The notes beneath the pieces are model-generated. The model did not search any database. It had not been told where the DNA came from and was given only the letters and a program-made list of their open reading frames with translations. Positions 16,966-26,654 of a DNA stretch of 64,000 bases are shown piece after piece. This DNA comes from Marisediminitalea aggregata (GTDB taxonomy: Bacteria; Pseudomonadota; Gammaproteobacteria; Enterobacterales; Alteromonadaceae). Positions within the stretch are counted from its first letter, which is position 1. The number at the start of each line of letters is the position of its first letter. The position numbers and the translations under genes were made by a program. The stretch lies in assembly GCF_900129565.1 (NCBI RefSeq), contig NZ_FQWD01000002.1, positions 740,439 to 804,438 on the forward strand. Reading direction: 5' to 3'.

Positions 16966-19017
16966 TTAAAACGATGCAGAACGCTGTTGTGTCTGATAAA
17001 TATCGCTGTTATTTACCTTCGACGCTTTTCGGCTAATTAAAACATTACTGCCCCGTATGGAGAAATGCCCAATCTGGCTTTCTAATTCGGCCACGAGAGA
17101 ACCCTCACGTAGATTGAAGACTTCCAACTGCTGTTTCGACCAATCGAAATACGCCAAATAGTCGCCAGCTTTTTGCATAGCGAATTGCCGACCCGCAAAT
17201 GGCGTAAGAGGAAGCTCTGGCATCGTTAAGGGTGTCACGTCTTCGCCGTAAAACCACTGTTGCTCCTGATTGACCCACAACCAATTGTCTGGCGATGCGT
17301 CAAACCGAACACTTTGCCATTGCGGATCCAAACGCGTCATGACATCGCTAACTAAGTCGTACGACACCACTTGCCAGTTTTTCCCCAACTGCATGCTGAA
17401 TGCGAGCTCTGTGGCAGATTTAAACGAAATACCACGCAGTTCCTTTTCTGGCAGAGAGAGTGCAGTTACGTTACCGGTTCCTACATCAATGATATGGATT
17501 GCATTCAGTGTAAGGCCCGCCACCCGAGTTTGATCAGGTGACCAGGCGAGATCCAGATAGTGCCGGCTGTCGTCAAACGCGGTCACTTTTTGTTTTTGGC
17601 CCGACTGGCGATTGTACAGCCACAACTCTTCACTGCCCGTGGTTAAGCTGATATAGGCCACTTGTATTTCATCTGGCGACAATACGGCAAGCCGCTCGTC
17701 TACCGTATCTTGTAATATTGCCTGAGTTTGTCCCTCGACGAGGTGGTACTCCTCAACATTCAGATCGTACTGATAAGCGATAAAAACATAATCTTCACCA
17801 TTGCTGTGCCGTTCAGGTCGCGACAATTGTTGAGTGCCTGAATAGATCAGGGTTTTGTTGTTTCCATCGAGGTCGTAGCGGACAATCTCTCTGGCCGGAT
17901 GCTCTCCCATTAACACCACGTGTTTACCATCGTGTGACCAAATCCCACAGCAAATATAGGCATTTAATTTAAAGAGCTGTGTCAAAGTGCGGGTGTTAAG
18001 GTCTAATTCATAAAACCCTTCCCACTGATGCTGATCCGGCGAAGAAATCAGCAGTTTGTCTTCTTTCGGGTGAAGATCGAACTGACTGTTACCCCCTAAA
18101 TGTAATTCTGGTTGAGGTAACCACTGAACTTGCCTGGTGGTTATGTCCAATTGATACAGAGAATAAGGTTTTCCGGGACCGGGAGATTCAGCGAAAACAA
18201 CAAGATTATCGTCGTGGGTAAACTTCACCACACCATAGCTGCCAGGCTTACAGGTATGAATCAACTCTGGCTCCGACATGTGTAAGCCGTGAAATTCACG
18301 AGTAAAGTATTGGCATTTGTCTTTCGTCGCCACCAGGTAAACCAGCTTGTTGCCCTTATCGTTCCAGCTGCCCGGACCTACTCCTTCCTCTTTCCCATGA
18401 CGAATTTCAACCACGCTTTCGGAGGCCACCAGTTTCACAAACAGCCGGTAACGATGACCATCATGATGCATGTATGCCAGCCTTTCCCCATCCGAAGTAA
18501 AGGCTGGAAAGTGCTCACTGCCTCTGTCTGCGGTGAGCGCTTTGGCTGATGTAGCTATGGATGGTGCTGCGTCATAGAGCCAGTAAAAACCACCCACTGC
18601 CGTTGCGATTGCGACTAACAATACCATGCCTAAAAAGCTGCTCGGTAAAGACCTTTCAGAAGCAGCGCTGCCACTTTGCTGTACTTCTGTTAGTTCTGAT
18701 GGTTCTGATATTTGCTCGACGGGCGCGACTAACCGGTAGCCACGTTTTGGTATCGTAACGATATACATTGGGTTTCTGGCATCATCACCTAGCGCCTTTC
18801 TTAGCTTAGTGACAAGTTTGGCAATACTATTGTCACTAACATAGCGGCCATGCCACACATCGTCCAATAGCTGCTCCTTGCTAACCACGACCCCCTGATG
18901 ATGGCAAAAATAGGCCAGCAGCTCGCTCATCATCGGTTCAATGCGAACCGAATGTTGTGGGCTCGATAAAGTTTGTTGTTGCTCGCAAAGGACAAAGTCC
19001 CTAATTTTCCACCGCAT
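16966..19017 (-). CDS. Membrane-anchored winged-helix regulator with WD40-like periplasmic domain (CadC/ToxR type)
   Basis: This is a 683-residue protein. Residues 1-100 form an OmpR/CadC-type winged helix (VVVSKEQLLDDVWHGRYVSD, SIAKLVTKLRKALGDD, YIVTIPKRGYRLVAPV). A linker follows, then one transmembrane helix near 130-150 (FLGMVLLVAIATAVGGFYWL). The rest is a repeated TolB/PD40-like propeller with the blade signatures DGERLAYM, HDGKHVVLMGEH, SPDQTRVAGL and similar. ToxR-type proteins sense periplasmic signals and bind DNA while membrane-bound. The gene is divergent from the CocE-type hydrolase with about 146 bases between them, so that gene is the likely target, and the regulator may also control itself. 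The ligand is unknown. Confidence 0.88.
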   Translation of the reverse strand: MRWKIRDFVLCEQQQTLSSPQHSVRIEPMMSELLAYFCHHQGVVVSKEQLLDDVWHGRYVSDNSIAKLVTKLRKALGDDARNPMYIVTIPKRGYRLVAPVEQISEPSELTEVQQSGSAASERSLPSSFLGMVLLVAIATAVGGFYWLYDAAPSIATSAKALTADRGSEHFPAFTSDGERLAYMHHDGHRYRLFVKLVASESVVEIRHGKEEGVGPGSWNDKGNKLVYLVATKDKCQYFTREFHGLHMSEPELIHTCKPGSYGVVKFTHDDNLVVFAESPGPGKPYSLYQLDITTRQVQWLPQPELHLGGNSQFDLHPKEDKLLISSPDQHQWEGFYELDLNTRTLTQLFKLNAYICCGIWSHDGKHVVLMGEHPAREIVRYDLDGNNKTLIYSGTQQLSRPERHSNGEDYVFIAYQYDLNVEEYHLVEGQTQAILQDTVDERLAVLSPDEIQVAYISLTTGSEELWLYNRQSGQKQKVTAFDDSRHYLDLAWSPDQTRVAGLTLNAIHIIDVGTGNVTALSLPEKELRGISFKSATELAFSMQLGKNWQVVSYDLVSDVMTRLDPQWQSVRFDASPDNWLWVNQEQQWFYGEDVTPLTMPELPLTPFAGRQFAMQKAGDYLAYFDWSKQQLEVFNLREGSLVAELESQIGHFSIRGSNVLISRKASKVNNSDIYQTQQRSASF

Positions 19018-19163
19018 AATAATCCATTGTTACGCTTCCCCAGCCCTTTAAATACAAGGCCGTCATAAAAAGTCACAACTTTTCCTGTGTTGGTCAGGAC
19101 GTTGTTTGTTGCTGTCTTTTACGATGCGTCATGTGTTTTATTTTTTGTACTACCGGAGCTAAC

Positions 19164-21482
19164 ATGGACCCGCTTAAACGCGTCACCCCGCTTTTTTACC
19201 TGGCGATCATCTTACTAAATTTCACCCACAATACCTATGCAAGTACTACGCAGGATTTTCCTGTGCCCCCCGATATTGCCAATTCGAACATACAAGAGGT
19301 GCGGGATGCGGATGCGATTCTTACTTCTGCGCAGTTTCGACAAACCTTGCACAAATTTGCCAACGGCTTAACCCCAGAAGAAATTGCACAGCAAAGTCTG
19401 TTTAACAAAATAGCGCTGTTGTCACTGCGAAGCGACGTGCAGACTATCAACAAAATAGCAGCTCAACAGCACGCGCTATACACTTATGCGCATTATCAGT
19501 TTTACCACCAATCTGTATTGGCATTGCAAGATGCGCCGGACACAGACTTTAATCATATCGCTGCCAGCGTCATTGAAACGGAACTGGCAAAGCTGGATGA
19601 CAAGCAATTTGTAAAAATGAACATGGCGCTGGGCTGGTCAGTATCCAACGCCAGAACTTACGTGTTTAACCTCTTCAAACAAGCACAACAAGAATCGTCA
19701 CTCAGCAAAGATGAGTTGCTCAATATCGCCGTGAATTGCCAGCTTTACTACGTGCTTGCAGACATCATTCCTGTTGCCAATGCGGTGATCACACAACAGC
19801 AACACCGGCGCTTCATTATTGAGCCCAACACTGTTGTGAACTTAGATAGCGACCTTACGCTGTCTACAACCATTGTGCGTCGCCGGGACCAGAGCAATCC
19901 TGCCAGCACCGCTTTGCAATACACCATTTACGCTGACGAATCGGCTCACATTAAAACCGCAATGAATGCCGCCGCCCACGGATACATTGGCATAGTCGCC
20001 AATTCCCGAGGAAAACGTTCAAGTAAAAACCGTGTTGTCCCCTGGGAGCACGAAGGCGAGGACGCAGCGAAACTGATTAAGTGGATTGCAAAGCAAAACT
20101 GGAGCAATGGTAAGGTAGTGATGTATGGCGGCAGCTATAATGGATTTACTCAGTGGGCAGCCGCCAAACACATGCCCAAGGCATTAAAAGCAATTGCCCC
20201 CTATGTGGCAGCAAACCTGATTACCGGACTCCCCTATGAAAATAATATTGCGTTAACCGGCAATTTCGAGTGGCCTATTTACGCCGCGAGTAATTCGACT
20301 CTCGACGACAGCGTCTACAGTGACTGGCAACGTACAAACGACATTGTCGACACACTCTACACCAGTGGTCGTCCTATTGTGGATATCGACAAACTTGCTG
20401 GCCGTCCAAGTCCGTGGCTTCAAAAGTGGCTGGCACATCCCCAAAGCGACAGCTATTACCAGGCTATGGTGCCCTACCAAACCGATTATCAACGCATAAA
20501 CATTCCGGTGCTAACCATTACCGGCTATTTTGAGGGAGGCCAGATTTCTGCACTGGATTACTTCTACGAACACTACAAATACAACAGCAACGCCAACCAC
20601 GCGCTATTAATCGGCCCTTATAATCACTGGACGGCACAAAATGTACCTCGTTCTCATCACAGCAATTATGCGCTGGACCCGGTTGCGTTAAAGAAAGATA
20701 CAGAAGATCTTGTTTTTCGTTGGTTCGATCATGTACTGGAGGACAAACCAAAACCAGAACTGGTGCAAAATACAGTGAATTATCAGCTAATGGGAGCCAA
20801 CGAGTGGCGCTTCGCCGACTCGATTGACCTGCTCAACAAGCAGAACATCCCCTTTTTTATACAGCCCCTAGAGCCCAATGAAGTACAACCCTACAAACTG
20901 GGTCGGCAACTTTCTCGCCATGCAGGTCGTTACCTGGAACAAATCGTAGATATGTCAGACCGAACGGAGCAGCGCAATCTGGCTCCCTGGCCAATTATTC
21001 AGGACACACTGGACACGCAGGGTGGGCTCCATATTGAAACCCCTGTTTTTGAACAGGATATGGAATTAACCGGTTCGATCACTGGCTTTTTCGATATTGC
21101 CGTCAATAAACGGGATGTTGATATCGGCTTTAACTATTATCATATTTTGCCAGATGGCAGGGTGTTTCACTTGAACAACTATCGCAGTCGCGCCAGTCAT
21201 GCCGACAGCAATGAGAGCAGAAAGCTACTGGAGCCTGATCAATTGACGCGCGTGCCTATTGTCAATGCGCGCTTCACATCAAAGTTAATTCCAAAAGGCA
21301 GCAAAATAGCCTTGGTGCTAAACGTAAACAAAAACAGGGATGCGCAGGTGAACCTCGGCACAGGAGGGCCAGTTAACCATGAACACATTTCACAAGCGGG
21401 TGAGCTTCTGAAATTACGCTGGTACCTGTCATCTCAAATAAACCTGCCACTTAAACGCTACACTGAACAACCAAAGAACTAA
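19164..21482 (+). CDS. CocE/NonD-family serine hydrolase (X-Pro dipeptidyl-peptidase-like), exported
   Basis: This is a 772-residue alpha/beta hydrolase. The ATG at 19164 has GGAG eight bases upstream and opens a signal peptide (MDPLKRVTPLFYLAIILLNF, cleaved near TYAST); the frame extends upstream to 19131 without support. An unusual all-helical N-terminal region (about residues 30-230) precedes the catalytic domain. There the nucleophile serine is in MYGGSYNGFTQW (about residue 324), and a histidine lies in LIGPYNHW. A C-terminal jelly-roll, typical of CocE and X-Pro dipeptidyl-peptidases, follows (GSITGFFDIAVNKRDVD, FHLNNYRSRASH). The substrate may be a peptide or an acyl ester. It is probably controlled by the divergent CadC-type regulator. 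Confidence 0.87.
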   Translation: MDPLKRVTPLFYLAIILLNFTHNTYASTTQDFPVPPDIANSNIQEVRDADAILTSAQFRQTLHKFANGLTPEEIAQQSLFNKIALLSLRSDVQTINKIAAQQHALYTYAHYQFYHQSVLALQDAPDTDFNHIAASVIETELAKLDDKQFVKMNMALGWSVSNARTYVFNLFKQAQQESSLSKDELLNIAVNCQLYYVLADIIPVANAVITQQQHRRFIIEPNTVVNLDSDLTLSTTIVRRRDQSNPASTALQYTIYADESAHIKTAMNAAAHGYIGIVANSRGKRSSKNRVVPWEHEGEDAAKLIKWIAKQNWSNGKVVMYGGSYNGFTQWAAAKHMPKALKAIAPYVAANLITGLPYENNIALTGNFEWPIYAASNSTLDDSVYSDWQRTNDIVDTLYTSGRPIVDIDKLAGRPSPWLQKWLAHPQSDSYYQAMVPYQTDYQRINIPVLTITGYFEGGQISALDYFYEHYKYNSNANHALLIGPYNHWTAQNVPRSHHSNYALDPVALKKDTEDLVFRWFDHVLEDKPKPELVQNTVNYQLMGANEWRFADSIDLLNKQNIPFFIQPLEPNEVQPYKLGRQLSRHAGRYLEQIVDMSDRTEQRNLAPWPIIQDTLDTQGGLHIETPVFEQDMELTGSITGFFDIAVNKRDVDIGFNYYHILPDGRVFHLNNYRSRASHADSNESRKLLEPDQLTRVPIVNARFTSKLIPKGSKIALVLNVNKNRDAQVNLGTGGPVNHEHISQAGELLKLRWYLSSQINLPLKRYTEQPKN

Positions 21483-21499
21483 CGCTAATGTGCGATTAA

Positions 21500-21521
21500 C
21501 CCGGCATGATATAGTGCCGGG
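21500..21521 (+). terminator. Hairpin after the CocE-family gene
   Basis: CCCGGCA/TGCCGGG arms with an eight-base loop, 18 bases after the stop codon. It lacks a U-tract, so it is a possible terminator only. Confidence 0.45.
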
Positions 21522-21670
21522 CCCTGCCCCATTTCGTCATCCCAAAATCGGGCAGCAAAATCCGGGCTCCCTGGAGAAATCCGTTAATTCAGCAGGTACT
21601 TGGAACCGCATATTGCAACGTGTTACTGTGAATAATTAGATGGTTTGTTAGTTACAGTCAAAGGGAATTT

Positions 21671-22681
21671 ATGAAGTCACGCCTTATGTTTTTATTGTTA
21701 TTGAGCATGTCGCTGCAAGTCATTGCCAGTAGCAATAACCAATTAAATCTGACTGAAATTCACACCTACGCTGATGAGGCAGGCTTCAACGGCGCTATTT
21801 TAGTTACCCGGAATGAAAAGCTGATTGTCGAAGCCTATCTTGGCTACGCGGATAGTGAAAAGACGATGGCGCTAACTCGCCAACACCTGTTTAGTCCAGG
21901 TTCAGTTGGCAAAGAATTTACAACCGTCGGCATGATGCAACTCGAAGCACAAGGCCTGTTGTCTTATGAGGACAAGGTCTCGAAATATGTCAAAGGGCTC
22001 CCTGAATGGGCGTCGAAAGTAACCATTCATCAGGTTCTCAACCACACTTCAGGCTTCCCCAAAATCAAATGGCACAGTGGCATTTCAACCGCCGATGCCA
22101 TTTCGCAAATCGCTAGCAGTGAGGGGTTATTCACGCCAGGAAGCGGATATCAATACTCGAATTTAAATGTTGTGGTCCGCGCGTTGATAATCGAAGCGAT
22201 AGCAAACATGCCATTTTCAGCCTACTTGCAACAACATATATTCGAGCCTGCAAAAATAACGGAGGCCTACCAGCAATTGACCCCGCAAGATGTCTCTGCC
22301 AACAAGGCCGCAGGTGATTACCCGACGTATATCAACGGCGTTACGGTTTACATTACACCGGAAGAATTATTGAAATTCGAGCAGGCCCTGACGTCAGAGC
22401 TATTACTGCCATTTTCATCACTTCAAGCCAAACTGGACGGTGATGTGTTATCCGGACAACAACATCGCGCGCTGTACGACTTTGGTTCATTCTTTAAGGA
22501 TGAAAAAGGCGCATTACTTTACTGGCAACATGACGGTTCGAACCCATCTCACCACACATTAAAATTCCATGATTTCGAAAACGAGATTGTCATCATATTG
22601 ATGTCCAGCGATGGAAACAAATCGACGCTTTATGCACTAAAAGAGAAAATCCTGAAGCTACTGGCTGAAACAGAGATCTGA
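21671..22681 (+). CDS. Serine hydrolase of the beta-lactamase/PBP4* family, exported
   Basis: This is a 336-residue class C beta-lactamase-fold protein. The signal peptide is MKSRLMFLLLLSMSLQVIAS. The SxxK nucleophile motif is S78-V-G-K81 (FSPGSVGKEF), and the tyrosine motif is YSN in GSGYQYSNLNVV. TIHQVLNHTSGFPKIKWHSG is the conserved LxHTSG stretch. The third motif is HDG (YWQHDGSNP), as in many esterases and D-aminopeptidases, not the KTG of true beta-lactamases. It is therefore probably a periplasmic peptidase or esterase. GGGAA precedes the ATG. It is the same direction as the CocE-type gene, but 188 bases away and after a hairpin, so probably separate. Confidence 0.88.
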   Translation: MKSRLMFLLLLSMSLQVIASSNNQLNLTEIHTYADEAGFNGAILVTRNEKLIVEAYLGYADSEKTMALTRQHLFSPGSVGKEFTTVGMMQLEAQGLLSYEDKVSKYVKGLPEWASKVTIHQVLNHTSGFPKIKWHSGISTADAISQIASSEGLFTPGSGYQYSNLNVVVRALIIEAIANMPFSAYLQQHIFEPAKITEAYQQLTPQDVSANKAAGDYPTYINGVTVYITPEELLKFEQALTSELLLPFSSLQAKLDGDVLSGQQHRALYDFGSFFKDEKGALLYWQHDGSNPSHHTLKFHDFENEIVIILMSSDGNKSTLYALKEKILKLLAETEI

Positions 22682-22727
22682 ATATCAACAACTTATATTT
22701 CGCTAAAGTATGGGTGCTACGATTACT

Positions 22728-22756
22728 CACAATGTGAGCATATTCACCACATTGTG
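22728..22756. promoter_or_regulatory. Dyad of CACAATGTG/CACATTGTG with a CRP-like site inside
   Basis: Two reverse-complementary nonamers sit 20 bases apart centre to centre. The inner halves form TGTGA-N6-TCACC (22733-22748), nine of ten matches to the CRP consensus TGTGA-N6-TCACA. It lies downstream of the serine hydrolase and 148 bases before the small gene at 22904, which it could regulate. Confidence 0.5.
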
Positions 22757-22903
22757 ACTAAAACAAACAATAGGCGCATACCAGCCACTGGCCTGAAAGC
22801 CGCCGAATGAGGGGATATTGGAAACTGGTTCAATAATTGCTACTTCTCCAATGACAAAGTAGTAATGATTTCTAACAATGAACAACTTTTAAGGGAATAA
22901 ACC

Positions 22904-23164
22904 ATGAATAAAACCATCACTGCGCTCCTTCTGGTTGCCTGTATCTTTTTACTCTACTCACAGTTTTCTGAACTGGCTTACAAATTTGGGTTTGCTGAAC
23001 TCAAGCTGGTTGCCGTGTTGGAGAATAGCGAAAAAATGAAAGTAAAATGCGATGCCTATTCACTTGGGTTTTTTGATGAGATTAAGCTCCAGAATAAATA
23101 CCAGAAGTGTATTAACGACTATGAAGCACAGGGTTTTAAACTTATCAGCCGAAGCGACAGCTAA
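22904..23164 (+). CDS. Small membrane-anchored protein, unknown function
   Basis: This 86-residue protein has a good ribosome site (AAGGGA seven bases before the ATG) and an N-terminal membrane helix (ITALLLVACIFLLYSQF). A soluble tail follows with two cysteines (VKCDAY and QKCINDYEAQGF) that could form a disulfide outside the cytoplasm. It is not recognised as a known family. It stands alone between a CRP-like dyad and a terminator, which supports it as a genuine expressed gene. Confidence 0.65.
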   Translation: MNKTITALLLVACIFLLYSQFSELAYKFGFAELKLVAVLENSEKMKVKCDAYSLGFFDEIKLQNKYQKCINDYEAQGFKLISRSDS

Positions 23165-23177
23165 CAGTAGAGCACAA

Positions 23178-23211
23178 AAAAACCGAGTCAGTGTGAAATG
23201 ACTCGGTTTTT
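23178..23211. terminator. Bidirectional terminator
   Basis: AAAAACCGAGTCA pairs with TGACTCGGTTTTT around an eight-base loop. It serves both the small gene on the left and the SulP gene on the right, which converge. Confidence 0.9.
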
Positions 23212-23237
23212 ATAATAACGCTTGTTCAAATTAGGGG

Positions 23238-24803
23238 TTAGCCCAGCTTATCTGTGGCTACCCGGTAACGTGGATCTTCATTCACGTTGATCTCTACGAA
23301 CTTATTGGCTTTCGAGAGCAGTGCTAAACACTCCTGACTGACGTGACGGATATGCAGCTTTTTACCTGCATTTTCGTACTTATCGGCCAGACCGTCCAGC
23401 GCGTCGATACCCGATGAATCCCAGATACGGCTGGACTGAAAATCAATCACCACATCGTCCGGGTCATTGGTAATATCAAACAAATCACGGAAATGGCTTA
23501 CAGAGCCAAAGAACAAGGGCCCTTGCAACTCGTACACTTTCCAGCCGTCTTTGTCGACGTGTGTTTTGACTTCGATATGGCGCGCGTGCTTCCAGGCGAA
23601 TACCAGTGCAGACACGATGACCCCTACCACTACAGCAATAGCCAGGTCAGCAATAACGGTAACCGCCGTTACCAGGAATAATACAAAGGCATCTTCTTTG
23701 TTCACACCACGAATAATGCGGAACGAGGCCCATTCGAAAGTACCAATCACCACGACGAACATAACGCCCACCAGCGCGGCAAGCGGAATCATTTCAATCA
23801 GCGGCGCGGCAAACAAAATAAAGCCAAGCAATACGATAGCAGCGGTAATACCTGACAGGCGTCCACGACCACCAGAGTTAATGTTGATCATACTCTGACC
23901 AATCATGGCACAACCACCCATGCCGCCAAAGAAGCCATTAACCGTATTCGCTACACCCTGACCGATACATTCTTTATTACCGCGACCGCGTGTGTCGGTC
24001 ATTTCGTCGATAAGCGTTAGCGTTAACAAGGATTCAATTAGGCCCACCAAACACAAAATTACTGCTGTCGGCAGCACAATCATGAAGGTTTCCCAGGTAA
24101 ACGGCACCATCGGAATCGCAAATGACGGCAGTTCTCCAGCCAGTGTTGCACTGTCTTTCTGGTCTGCTGGCAGCATATCACGCACAAAATCAATGACCGT
24201 ACGCGCTTCAAGATCCAAACCGTGAACCAGTAGCGTTATGGTAATGATGGCAGCCAGTGAGGCAGGAACGGCTTTGGTTAGGCGCGGCAGCAAGTAAATG
24301 ATTGCCATAGTGAGTGCAACCAGACCCAGCATCCAGTACAACATGGTGCCTTGCATCCACTGTTGTTCACCCAGTGCGTCAGCTACTTTGAACTGGCCGA
24401 GCTGCGCCAGGAAAATCACGATGGCCAGGCCGTTTACAAAGCCCAGCATAACCGGATACGGCACCAGACGTATAAACTTACCTAGGCGGAACACACCGCA
24501 GAGTATCTGCAGCAGACCCGCCAACACAACGGCGGCAAACAAATACTGTACGCCATGCTCGCTTACCAGCGACACCATGACGACAGCCATGGCTCCGGTT
24601 GCACCGGAAATCATACCGGGACGGCCACCAATGGCAGACGTGATCAAACCCATCATAAAAGCGGCGTACAGGCCAATCATTGGCTCTACACCTGCCACAA
24701 AGGCAAAGGCAACGGCTTCTGGCACCAATGCCAGTGCAACCGTTATCCCTGAAAGCACATCGTTTTTGATGTTGCTGTCTTTACTGGAGATTATGTCAAA
24801 CAT
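23238..24803 (-). CDS. SulP-family anion transporter with STAS domain (SLC26-type)
   Basis: This 521-residue inner-membrane transporter has an N-terminal multi-helix domain (about residues 1-400) beginning [20 protein letters not shown], the usual SulP opening. It also shows the [14 protein letters not shown] anion-site segment and [20 protein letters not shown]. The C-terminal STAS domain (about 410-505) shows [20 protein letters not shown]. The family moves sulfate, bicarbonate or dicarboxylates. The compact form and marine origin would suit bicarbonate (BicA-like) or sulfate, but the sequence alone does not decide. It is monocistronic, with its own terminator. Confidence 0.93.
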   Translation of the reverse strand: MFDIISSKDSNIKNDVLSGITVALALVPEAVAFAFVAGVEPMIGLYAAFMMGLITSAIGGRPGMISGATGAMAVVMVSLVSEHGVQYLFAAVVLAGLLQILCGVFRLGKFIRLVPYPVMLGFVNGLAIVIFLAQLGQFKVADALGEQQWMQGTMLYWMLGLVALTMAIIYLLPRLTKAVPASLAAIITITLLVHGLDLEARTVIDFVRDMLPADQKDSATLAGELPSFAIPMVPFTWETFMIVLPTAVILCLVGLIESLLTLTLIDEMTDTRGRGNKECIGQGVANTVNGFFGGMGGCAMIGQSMININSGGRGRLSGITAAIVLLGFILFAAPLIEMIPLAALVGVMFVVVIGTFEWASFRIIRGVNKEDAFVLFLVTAVTVIADLAIAVVVGVIVSALVFAWKHARHIEVKTHVDKDGWKVYELQGPLFFGSVSHFRDLFDITNDPDDVVIDFQSSRIWDSSGIDALDGLADKYENAGKKLHIRHVSQECLALLSKANKFVEINVNEDPRYRVATDKLG

Positions 24804-24960
24804 GTTTGTTTCTTCAGTGGGGTGGTTAAAAATCGGTCGGGGATCCTACCACTATCCGGGCATTTTGTCCTTTAACAGTTTGTTAATATTTGACCGCCCA
24901 CTTGACCCTGTGAACGATATTCGATTTACTGACCCGGTGTGGTTTTTACAAAATAAAGTT

Positions 24961-25281
24961 ATGGACATCAAAGAGTATATCGACCATTTCCCCGAAATTG
25001 CCCAACGCGAACGCCACGAGCAGTTTAAGATTCTGGAACAGGCGCAGGCCGCCGCCTTCACGCCCGCCGCACAGCGCGCATATACACTTTACAGTTGGCT
25101 GGTGCCGATGTTGTGGATTGCCGGTATCGGTGCCGGGTTATACTTCACGGTAGGATTTGCCAGTTGGGTACCTGTAGTCGCACTGATCGCTGGCCTGGTT
25201 ATCTCCCGGATTATGATTAACAACCGACGTGAAACACTTATGCAAAACGGCTTGCGAACGGTATTGGATGAACCTTCATGA
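24961..25281 (+). CDS. Small two-helix membrane protein, unknown function
   Basis: This is a 106-residue protein starting at the ATG at 24961 (MDIKEYIDHFPEIAQRER). The same frame is open far upstream, but that part is a shadow of the sulP gene on the other strand. An N-terminal charged amphipathic helix is followed by two adjacent membrane segments (YSWLVPMLWIAGIGAGLYFT and VPVVALIAGLVISRIMI) and a basic tail. Its stop overlaps the next start by four bases (ATGA), so the two are translated together. Family not recognised. Confidence 0.72.
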   Translation: MDIKEYIDHFPEIAQRERHEQFKILEQAQAAAFTPAAQRAYTLYSWLVPMLWIAGIGAGLYFTVGFASWVPVVALIAGLVISRIMINNRRETLMQNGLRTVLDEPS

Positions 25282-25568
25282 TCGTGGTCATTTTTCGCGC
25301 CACGGTAAAGCAGTTAGATGACGAGTACCTGCAACAAGCAGGCAAACTGCGCCAGCTGGCGTTAGACCACTACGGCTGCCTCGAATTTACCGCGCTATGT
25401 GAAGGCGATAAAGAAATTGCGTTATCCTACTGGCCCGACGAAGACAGTGTACTGCGTTGGAAAAACGATCCACTCCACAAAGCTGCTCAGCAGCAAGGTA
25501 AGCGCAGTTGGTATCAGGATTATCAAGTTCAGGTGGCTGCCATAAACAGGCAGTACACATCGGGTTAA
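25278..25568 (+). CDS. Antibiotic biosynthesis monooxygenase (ABM)-domain protein
   Basis: The 96-residue ferredoxin-like alpha/beta barrel protein begins MIVVIFRATVKQLDDEY and includes LDHYGCLEFTALCEGDKEIALSYW and WKNDPLHKAAQQQGKRSWYQDYQVQV. This is the order found in small ABM proteins, which include quinone-modifying monooxygenases and haem-degrading enzymes but are mostly of unknown role. It overlaps the small membrane protein gene by four bases, suggesting a functional pair. No substrate can be named. Confidence 0.82.
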   Translation: MIVVIFRATVKQLDDEYLQQAGKLRQLALDHYGCLEFTALCEGDKEIALSYWPDEDSVLRWKNDPLHKAAQQQGKRSWYQDYQVQVAAINRQYTSG

Positions 25569-25702
25569 GTTTTTATAACCCTAGGATTTTCTAACAATAT
25601 CCCAGTTCACCGCTTAGTCCATTGCGCCGGCCTGATCGCCTCTGCTAAATCACAACATTCAGTGCTAGACTATCGACCTGATTACTTTCCCTCGTGTCGC
25701 TC

Positions 25703-26647
25703 ATGCAATCCTCCACTATAGACTTCGCGGTTACCGTTATCGGGCCAGTGCTCGCTTTGCTCGTAATGGGCAACATTCTTATTCGCGTGAAACTGATAAA
25801 CGACGATTTTGTCGCTATGGGCTCAAAACTGGTGTTTACCGTTGCTCTGCCCGCCTTACTGTTTTTGTCGATTAGTCAGGCGGACTTTAGTCATGCTGCC
25901 AACCCGTTATTGATAGGCGTTGGGTTAGCAGGCACCCTGGGGTATTTTCTGGTCCTCATGGGGCTAAGCCATTTCATGGTGTCAGAATCTGACGCCAGAG
26001 GTGTGGTGACTCAGGGCGGATTTCGAGCCAACATGGGCATCATTGGTTTAGCTTACTGCGCCAATACCTATGGCAACGATGGTTTAGCCGCGGCGTCGGT
26101 TTACCTGGGGTTAGTCACCATATTGTTTAATATTCTGAGTGTGTTTGTGCTGAATTTTTATCAGGAAGGCAAACGCTCACTGACCAAACAGCTCTCAGGT
26201 ATTGCGAAAAACCCACTCATTATTGCCATTTGCTGTGCCTTGCCGTTTTCCTACTTTGACTGGTCTCTACCAGGTATTGCTGTGACCACCGGTGAGTACT
26301 TCGCCCAGTTGACGTTGCCACTGGCTCTGCTTTGCACAGGTGCCTCGTTGCAATTCCGCTCGTTTAGTGACGACTGGTTCAATATTTCACTGAGTACGCT
26401 CAGTAAGTGCGTGTTTTACCCGTTAGTGCTGGTCGCACTGGCCTATGTTGTCGGACTACGTGGTATGCCGTTGGGGATTGTACTGCTCATGGCTATTTCG
26501 CCCACGGCAGCAGCCAGTTACGTGATGGTAAGAAGTTTAGGTGGTGATCACCGACTGGCGGCCAGTATTATTGCGGTCACCACCTTGCTGTCGTTACCCG
26601 TCACCATCGTTGCGTTTGATTTATTGGCTTCGCGTAACTTGTTGTGA
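25703..26647 (+). CDS. AEC-family (auxin efflux carrier) transporter
   Basis: This is a membrane protein of about 314 residues with ten predicted helices in the AEC pattern: VIGPVLALLVMGNILIRVKL at the start, FRANMGIIGLAYCANTYG in the middle, SLQFRSFSDDWF after the LALLCTGA motif, and LLMAISPTAAASYVMVRSLGG near the end. Members export organic acids or amino acids. The ATG at 25703 is used; a GTG at 25694 in frame adds three residues, and neither has a clear ribosome site. It converges with bolA, whose stop is only seven bases away. Confidence 0.9.
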   Translation: MQSSTIDFAVTVIGPVLALLVMGNILIRVKLINDDFVAMGSKLVFTVALPALLFLSISQADFSHAANPLLIGVGLAGTLGYFLVLMGLSHFMVSESDARGVVTQGGFRANMGIIGLAYCANTYGNDGLAAASVYLGLVTILFNILSVFVLNFYQEGKRSLTKQLSGIAKNPLIIAICCALPFSYFDWSLPGIAVTTGEYFAQLTLPLALLCTGASLQFRSFSDDWFNISLSTLSKCVFYPLVLVALAYVVGLRGMPLGIVLLMAISPTAAASYVMVRSLGGDHRLAASIIAVTTLLSLPVTIVAFDLLASRNLL

Positions 26648-26654
26648 GATGTTG

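Noticed and set aside
24298..24960. Long upstream extension of the small membrane-protein frame at 24961
   Set aside because: It is antisense to sulP and of Ser/Thr/Ala-rich shadow composition; the ATG at 24961 begins the plausible protein.
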